Assembly (NCBI GenBank): GCA_964035575.1
Contig: OZ037837.1
Location: forward strand, 1,426,001 to 1,490,000
Direction of reading: 5' to 3'
Source of the DNA: Rhynchopus sp. YZ270_cl-10
Taxonomy: Eukaryota; Euglenozoa; Diplonemea; Diplonemida; Diplonemidae
Length of the DNA: 64,000 nucleotides
Part shown: piece by piece, positions 58,921 to 64,000 of the stretch
Layout of the letters: every line of letters begins with the position of its first letter
How positions within the stretch are numbered: position 1 is the first letter of the stretch
The notes under the pieces: generated by a model
Seen by the model: the letters and a program-made list of their open reading frames with translations, nothing else
Database searches by the model: none
Told to the model about the DNA's origin: nothing
Program-made: the position numbers and the translations under genes

Positions 58921-61020
58921 TAACCTGCTTGATCAGCTTGTTCTGTTACATGAATACGGATGAGCTAATACTGGGTAACCCTGCTTGAGCAGAGTTCTTG
59001 ATGATCCCGGGTGACTCCAGGGTTAGAGTTCTTGTGGCTTCTCGCATGGGTTGGTTCTGCTTGCGTAGAGATCTTGTTGATCCCGGGTGATAAAGAGACT
59101 GAGTGCCGTATGGGCTCGTCTTTCCAGGGTTAGAGGTCTCGATGCCACTTGTAGGCTTGTTGATCCCGGGTGATAAGAGATGAGCGCCAGTTGGGCTTGT
59201 CTCTCCAGGGGTAGAGCTCTGTGGTCTCATGCATTACTGTTGTATCTATGCTCGGATGTTTTTCGTGTCTGCTTGCACTGTTTTTTCTGTCCTGTTACAA
59301 GAACACTGATGAGTTTATATGGCCCTGCCTGAGCAGAGTTCTTGATGATCCCGGGTGATAAGACTGAGGGCCGGATGGGCTCGTCTTTCATGGGTTAGAG
59401 TTCTTGCTCGGGGGATTTTTCGCTCTCTCTGTGGTGTTTGTGTTCTGTTATGTTACTTGTACACTGTTTTGTTTCTTCCTGTGGCACAAAAGCGGATGAG
59501 CTGATACTGAGTAACCCTGCTTGAGCAGAGCTCTTGATGATCCCGGGTGACTCCAGGGTTAGAGTTCTTGTGGCTTCTCGCATGGGTTGGTTCTGCTTGC
59601 GTAGAGATCTTGTTGATCCCGGGTGATAAAGAGACTGAGTGCCGTATGGGCTCGTCTTTCCAGGGTTAGAGGTCTCGATGCCACTTGTAGGCTTGTTGAT
59701 CCCGGGTGATAGGAGATGTGCGCCAGGTGGGCTTGTCTCTCCAGGGGTAGAGCTCTGTGGTCTCATGAATTACCGTTGTATTTATGCTCGGATGTTTTTT
59801 GTGTCTGTTTGCTCTGTCTTCCTTTCCTGTTACATGAATGCGGATGAGTATACACTTGGTGGTCCTGCTTGAGAAAAGTCCTTGGTTGAGCCCTAGTGTG
59901 AGACTGAGTGCCGAGGGGGCTAGTCTTTCATGGGTGATGAGTTCTTGTGATCTCTTGTGTGGATCGTGTATTTGATGTTCGGATATGTTTCATGGTTTTT
60001 CGTTTCTATGTGCTGTTTGCACTTTGTTTGTTTCTTTTGCGCCGCGAACACTGATGAGTTTTATACTTGGTAACCCTGCGTGAGTACAGTTCTTGGATGA
60101 GCCTGGTGAGAGATTAAGTTCTTGGTTGAGCCAGGTGACGAGTTCTTGTGACGTCTCGTATGGGGGTCCTGCTTGAGTGAAGTTCTTGGTTGAGCTAGGT
60201 GAGAGATTAAGTTCTTGCTGGAGCCTAGTGATGAGTTCTTGGGATCTCTCGTATGGATTGGTCTTGCTTGGGTGAGTTCTTGGTTGAGCTAGGTTAGAGA
60301 TTAAGTTCTTGGTGGAGCCTAGTGATGAGTTCTCGGGATCTCTTGCTTGACTTGAGTATTTTGCTCGATGGTTTCTCGTGGTTTTTCTGTGCCTTTTGCA
60401 CTCTGTTTTGTTTCTTCTGCATCACGTATACTGATGAGTTTTATACTTGGTAACCCTGCGTGAGTACAGTTCTTGGATGAGCCTGGTGAGAGATTAAGTT
60501 CTTGGTTGAGCCAGGTGACGAGTTCTTGTGACGTCTCGTATGGGGGTCCTGCTTGAGTGAGGTTCTTGGTTGAGCTAGGTGAGAGATTAAGTTCTTGCTG
60601 GAGCCTAGTGATGAGTTCTTGTGATCTCTCGTATGGATTGGTCTTGCTTGGGTGAGTTCTTGGTTGAGCTAGGTTAGAGATTAAGTTCTTGGTGGAGCCT
60701 AGTGATGAGTTCTCGGGATCTCTTGCTTGACTTGAGTATTAGCTTCTCGGATGTTTTTTTGATGCTCTCTCCCGGTGCTGTTTGCACTCTGTTTTGCCAT
60801 TCTTTTTCGCTGCATGAAAGTCAAATGAGTCTGTACCTGTATTTAAGTTAAGATCCTGGTTGATCTCGTGGATTGGACAGAGCACTTGTGGGCTCGCCTG
60901 TCCGGGGAAGAGAGCTGGGGGTCTCTCGTAGGACAGAGTGCGGGATACTCGGGTGTCCTTCGTGTTTCTTTCTCGGTGCCGTGTGCACCCTTCGCTCCCC
61001 TGGCTCCATGAATGTTAGTG
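58921..61020 (+). repeat. Tandem array of ~200-390 bp units with recurring hairpins
   Basis: About eight units. Each opens with a GTGC-loop-GCAC hairpin and a T-rich stretch, then (A/C)TGAATGCGGATGAG or ACACTGATGAG, then repeats of GTTCTTG(G/A)TTGAGC and TTGATCCCGGGTGA. Two longer duplications stand out: 58955-59250 with 59490-59780, and 60036-60360 with 60420-60740. A ~26-30-nt hairpin recurs at 59096-59121, 59176-59204, 59360-59387, 59632-59657, 59712-59742, 59901-59926 and 60875-60903. Minus-strand frames of 94 and 123 codons (58946-59230, 59395-59766) run through two of the blocks (PGxTSP repeats) but follow from the duplication. No known RNA family recognised. Confidence 0.75.
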
Positions 61021-61319
61021 TTGTTTTTTCTCCTACATAGTGCTCTTGTAGTCCTTTAGTGGATTGAGTGCTGGATGCTTGCTAACATCTCTTGTGACTT
61101 TCTTACGATTTTTTCTGTTACGCTCGTCGTAGCGCTTTCTTGTGACGCTTCTCTGTTCCCTCTCTGGAACATGTATACATGTTTCTATTTGCTCTGTCAG
61201 TACACAGCCTAGCGGCGTGTCTGCTCTTACGTATCTCTTGTTCTTTGTCATAAAGCAGAAAAATATGCAAAATGCAGCAAACTTTAAAAAACCCCTGCAC
61301 CTGTGTTGTCATGGTTTCC

Positions 61320-61484
61320 CTTGTTTCGAGTGCGAAACGTTTCTCCATGTATTGCACGGGAAACAATATGACAAACAGGTGCAGGGTGGTTCCGTGCTTA
61401 TCATAGAACCTGGCACCTTGTGTGTCTCCCAAAAACCAAAAAAGCGTTGTGTGTGTAGTTTTGAAGGAAGGAAAAATAAAATTA
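61320..61484 (+). repeat. Repeat R3, 3' half
   Basis: TTTCGAGTGCGAAACGTTTC to GGAAAAATAAAA, almost identical to 14400-14558. Confidence 0.8.
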
Positions 61485-61640
61485 GGTTGAAAATAAAGTC
61501 AGAGGAAACAAAACTTCTCATGATGTGCAACGTGGTTGAAGTGAATGTGATACGGAAAACAACATGCCATGGTTATAGAACGCACTCCTTCACTTTACTC
61601 CTCTCCTCCTTCTTCTTCATCCTCCGCACACCCCCTCTAA
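61485..61640 (+). repeat. Dispersed repeat R7 (also 46460-46620)
   Basis: AAAGTCAGAG(A/G)AAACAA through CTCCTTCTTCTTCATCCTC. Confidence 0.65.
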
Positions 61641-61701
61641 AATTCTGAGGTAGCTGCACTGCCTGACATCCTCATCCTGTTCCTTCTACACCACTTAGCC
61701 A

Positions 61702-61983
61702 AAATCTTAACGTACTCTATTGATTCTAAAATTCTAAAATGGGGTGGGGAAAAAATTGTGAATAGAAAAATGGGGGAGATATTGAAAAGTGGGAATGCTT
61801 CCTCACCAGATCACACAAATACACAGAAATTCACAGAAATAGTTCAAGATTACGGACTACCCTGTTGTATTGAAACAGTGTGGGAGAAGAGTGAGGAGCA
61901 CAAGAATCGTCTTCGCGTATACTAAAAGATTTCCTAAGATATGCCACAAGTGTTATGTCACCGAAAACAACAATACGATCATA
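61702..61983 (-). repeat. Repeat R1, inverted, both ends present
   Basis: Reverse complement runs from CGGTGACATAACACTTGTGG to GAGTACGTTAAGATTTTGG, showing that the two R1 parts seen singly elsewhere belong to one element. Confidence 0.75.
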
Positions 61984-62215
61984 TCATCAAGTATACTTTG
62001 ACCACAATTGGTAAGAGAATCAACCCTCGACAACCCCAAGAAAGAATCATTACACACCATGATGTTTGGCAAACCACAATCCTGTGTGTTTGCAGGGTAT
62101 TTTCAAATTGCCTTGCTTTGTCAGAGTTTGTTGAAACACATATTTAACCCACCAATCTTATTTGTTGTTGCGAAGTGACACCACCAACATCAAACACAAC
62201 AGACCCCTTAACAAT

Positions 62216-63301
62216 ATGATGGATGTGACCTTTGTGCTGGAAGAGTCAGGCGTGACTGCGACAGTGGAGGTGCCGTGCGAAGCGGACGCTGCAGCGGCAA
62301 AGGAGGTTGCGTGCACGGCGCTTGCTGTCTCGCCTGCGTCTGTCGAGATGCGCATCGGCACGCAGGTGGTGGAGGGGACGTGCCGTCTGCGGGACACTGC
62401 ATTTGATGCAGGGGTGCAGGTTGTGCTTGCTCGCCCTCGCTTGGCCGACATCAAGTGTCCTGCTGAACACGTTTTAGAGGGGTGCGCGACGTCGTTGACG
62501 CTGTCGCGTTGTGGAACGCTCTGCATCTATAGTCATGGGAGAGGGCATGTTGGCGGCTTCGACACAGAAACCTTCGAAACTTCCTTCGAATTCACAATTG
62601 GTCGTTCTGTGTTCGGTGCGCCTGCCATCTCGCAGTGCAAGACACGCTGTTACCTGCCATGTAGGAACTGCCTTCTCGAGCTTGCACTTCCGGGAGGGGA
62701 GGTGGTCCGCAAAGTCGACGGCTACTCCAAATCTATGCTCGCGTGTGGCGGTGTTGTTGTCTCGAAGGGCAATGACAGCGTCTCTGTGTACGACGAAGAC
62801 CTGACGTTGCTCCGCTCTCTCTCGCGCGAGGGGTGTTGGGACGTGGCAGTGTCGGACTGTGGTGGGTGGGTGATCACCTCCTCCCACCTTCAGAAGAAGG
62901 CGCGTCTGTGGGATGTGAACACAGGTGTTGCTGTGGCATGTGTGCCTGTGGACGGGTGGTATGTGGCGCTTTCACGATCTGCCTCTGTCTTTGCTGTGGG
63001 ACAGAGAAACAGCGCTCACCTCTATGATTGGAGTGGTGCGGCACTTCGCAGTGTTGATGTGGATGGGTTTGTCGGGCGCATGCAGTTCACCCCGTGTGGG
63101 AAGTACCTTGTGGTGAAGGTAGATGATGCGGAATCTCGTGATACCCACCTGCGGCAGTATGATGTGGCGACCATGTCCTGTGTGCGTGTGATACCGCAGT
63201 GCGGTGCATTTGCGATATCGCCGTGTTCACGTGTCGTTGTGGCATTGGAAGAAAGTACCAACATTGTGACAAGACATCTGTACCCACACAACAATGAGTG
63301 A
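62216..63301 (+). CDS. Ubiquitin-like + WD40-like protein, MMDVTF family, copy 1
   Basis: 361 aa. Residues 1-~77 form a third type of ubiquitin-like domain (VTFVLEESGVTATVEVPCEADAAAAKEV ... VVLAR). Propeller blades follow: SLTLSRCGTLCIYSHGRGHVGGFDTET, VSVYDEDLTLLRSLSREGCWDVAVSDCGGWVITS, KARLWDVNTGVAVACV, SAHLYDWSGAALRSVDV, MQFTPCGKYLVVKV...LRQYDVATMSCVRVI and AFAISPCSRVVVAL. WD signatures are weaker than in the MDITGHFE family. Two adjacent ATGs (62216, 62219) are kept in the neighbouring copy, so either may be used. The upstream block CGAAGTGACACCACCA...CCCCTTAACAATATGATGG is repeated before the next copy. Confidence 0.85.
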   Translation: MMDVTFVLEESGVTATVEVPCEADAAAAKEVACTALAVSPASVEMRIGTQVVEGTCRLRDTAFDAGVQVVLARPRLADIKCPAEHVLEGCATSLTLSRCGTLCIYSHGRGHVGGFDTETFETSFEFTIGRSVFGAPAISQCKTRCYLPCRNCLLELALPGGEVVRKVDGYSKSMLACGGVVVSKGNDSVSVYDEDLTLLRSLSREGCWDVAVSDCGGWVITSSHLQKKARLWDVNTGVAVACVPVDGWYVALSRSASVFAVGQRNSAHLYDWSGAALRSVDVDGFVGRMQFTPCGKYLVVKVDDAESRDTHLRQYDVATMSCVRVIPQCGAFAISPCSRVVVALEESTNIVTRHLYPHNNE

Positions 63302-63482
63302 TGTGTGAAGGGGAGGGGAGGGAGAGGAGTGATCAATCTAACCCAGGGTACCAGCAAAAAAAAACCCAACACCCCCAAGAAACCCCTTTTGGCCTGTTGC
63401 AGGAACATATGCTCATCCTCCTTATTAGTCGTTGCGAAGTGACACCACCATCCACATCAAACACAACAGACCCCTTAACAAT
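63302..63482. promoter_or_regulatory. Duplicated leader between the two MMDVTF copies
   Basis: 63429-63482 repeats 62168-62215 (GTTGCGAAGTGACACCACCA to CCTTAACAAT), so each copy was duplicated with at least ~50 bp of leader. The whole spacer is only 181 bp, short for separate promoters. Confidence 0.4.
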
Positions 63483-64000
63483 ATGATGGATGTGACCTTT
63501 GTGCTGGAAGAGTCAGGCTTGACTGCGACAGTGGAGGTGCCGTGCGAGGCGAACGTTGCAGCGGCAAAGGAGGTTGCGTGCACGGCGCTTGCTGTCTCGC
63601 CTGCGTCTGTCGAGATGCGCATCGGCACGCAGGTGCTGGAGGGGACGTGCCGTTTGCAGGACACTGCGTTTGATGCAGGGGTGCAGGTTGTGCTTGCCCG
63701 CTGCTTTGCCGACATCAAGTGTCCTGCTGAGTGCAGTCTAGAGGCGCGACCAAGAACGCAGAAGAGAGAACGGGGGCACGTATCGCTGTCGCCTTGTGGA
63801 GCACTCTGCCTCTTTACACACGAGGATGGCTATGTCACCGGCCTCGATACAGAAACCTTCAACACTGCTTTCAAGTTCAAACTAGATATTAATGTGTTAA
63901 GTGCGCCTGCCATCACACGATGCAAGACACGCTGCTACGTGGCGTGTCTGGAAGAAGGTCTGCACAAGATTGCGCTTCCGGGAGGGGAGGTGCTCCGCAA
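63483..64000 (+). CDS. Ubiquitin-like + WD40-like protein, MMDVTF family, copy 2 (runs off the window)
   Basis: Open from the double ATG (63483, 63486) to the last base; 172 codons visible. The ubiquitin-like part differs from copy 1 at only a few residues (e.g. EANVAAAKEV for EADAAAAKEV, VLEGTC for VVEGTC). The first blade diverges after IKCPAE: LEARPRTQKRERGHVSLSPCGALCLFTHEDGYVTGLDTETFNTAF, with a small insertion. No break is seen in the visible part. Confidence 0.85.
   Translation, partial: MMDVTFVLEESGLTATVEVPCEANVAAAKEVACTALAVSPASVEMRIGTQVLEGTCRLQDTAFDAGVQVVLARCFADIKCPAECSLEARPRTQKRERGHVSLSPCGALCLFTHEDGYVTGLDTETFNTAFKFKLDINVLSAPAITRCKTRCYVACLEEGLHKIALPGGEVLR

Noticed and set aside
58921-61020. 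CTGATGAG motifs as hammerhead ribozyme cores, and TGATGA/CTGA as box C/D snoRNAs
   Set aside because: No GAAA partner and stems for a hammerhead; C and D box spacing and terminal stems are not consistent between units.

Overview
This window reads as nuclear DNA of a microbial eukaryote (protist). One gene has a spliceosomal-type intron (GTATGT...CAG, 198 bp). The proteins are eukaryotic-style multidomain types (B-box, ubiquitin-like, SAM, WD40, ankyrin, BspA-like LRR). Intergenic DNA is full of dispersed repeats, non-autonomous DNA transposons, a LINE reverse-transcriptase relic and minisatellites. The lineage cannot be fixed from sequence alone. Every convincing gene lies on the + strand, including genes of seven unrelated or only partly related families.

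Layout: 1-2797 holds repeats and a 1.07-kb element with ~255-bp terminal inverted repeats (1208-2274). 2798-5488 is a two-exon TauE/SafE-type membrane transporter carrying two SAM domains. 6058-23169 is a tandem cluster of TRIM-like genes (two N-terminal zinc-binding motifs, helical region, ubiquitin-like domain, 23-residue BspA-type LRRs): copy 1 (split by a 605-bp insertion with a 19-bp target duplication), intact copies 2 and 3, a 3' fragment, and a 3'-truncated copy 4. Copies 1 and 2 sit in ~4.6-4.8 kb direct duplications. A LINE fragment and a hAT-like element filled with (GGGGTC)n/(GGGAGTC)n lie before copy 4. A degenerate copy 5 with a different C-terminus lies far downstream (56251-57915).

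24767-50916 is a second array: eight close paralogues of a ubiquitin-like + WD40/beta-propeller protein (starts at 26774, 30600, 33135, 37033, 39906, 44733, 47461, 49696), interleaved with two copies of another ubiquitin-like/WD40 family (24767, 35590) and a ubiquitin-like/LRR gene without the zinc-binding part (28659). The eight paralogues share an almost invariant 5' cassette (start-proximal leader plus first ~90 codons), then a propeller whose loops vary by indels in mosaic fashion. Two MULE-like elements with 9-bp target duplications (23289-24688 and 41432-44204), sharing interiors but not termini, and two TA-flanked MITEs (32108-32504, 39153-39595) are inserted among them.

52470-53636 is an ankyrin-repeat gene with a ~100-residue higher-order repeat. 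58921-61020 is a gene-free tandem array with recurring hairpins whose stems show paired changes between copies. 62216-63301 and 63483-64000 (running off the end) are two copies of a third ubiquitin-like/WD40 family.

The unifying theme is a locus of modular proteins that join one small ubiquitin-like beta-grasp domain to different interaction scaffolds (LRR or propeller), expanded in tandem and apparently shuffled by recombination. Function (for example ubiquitin-pathway adaptors or recognition receptors) is inference only.
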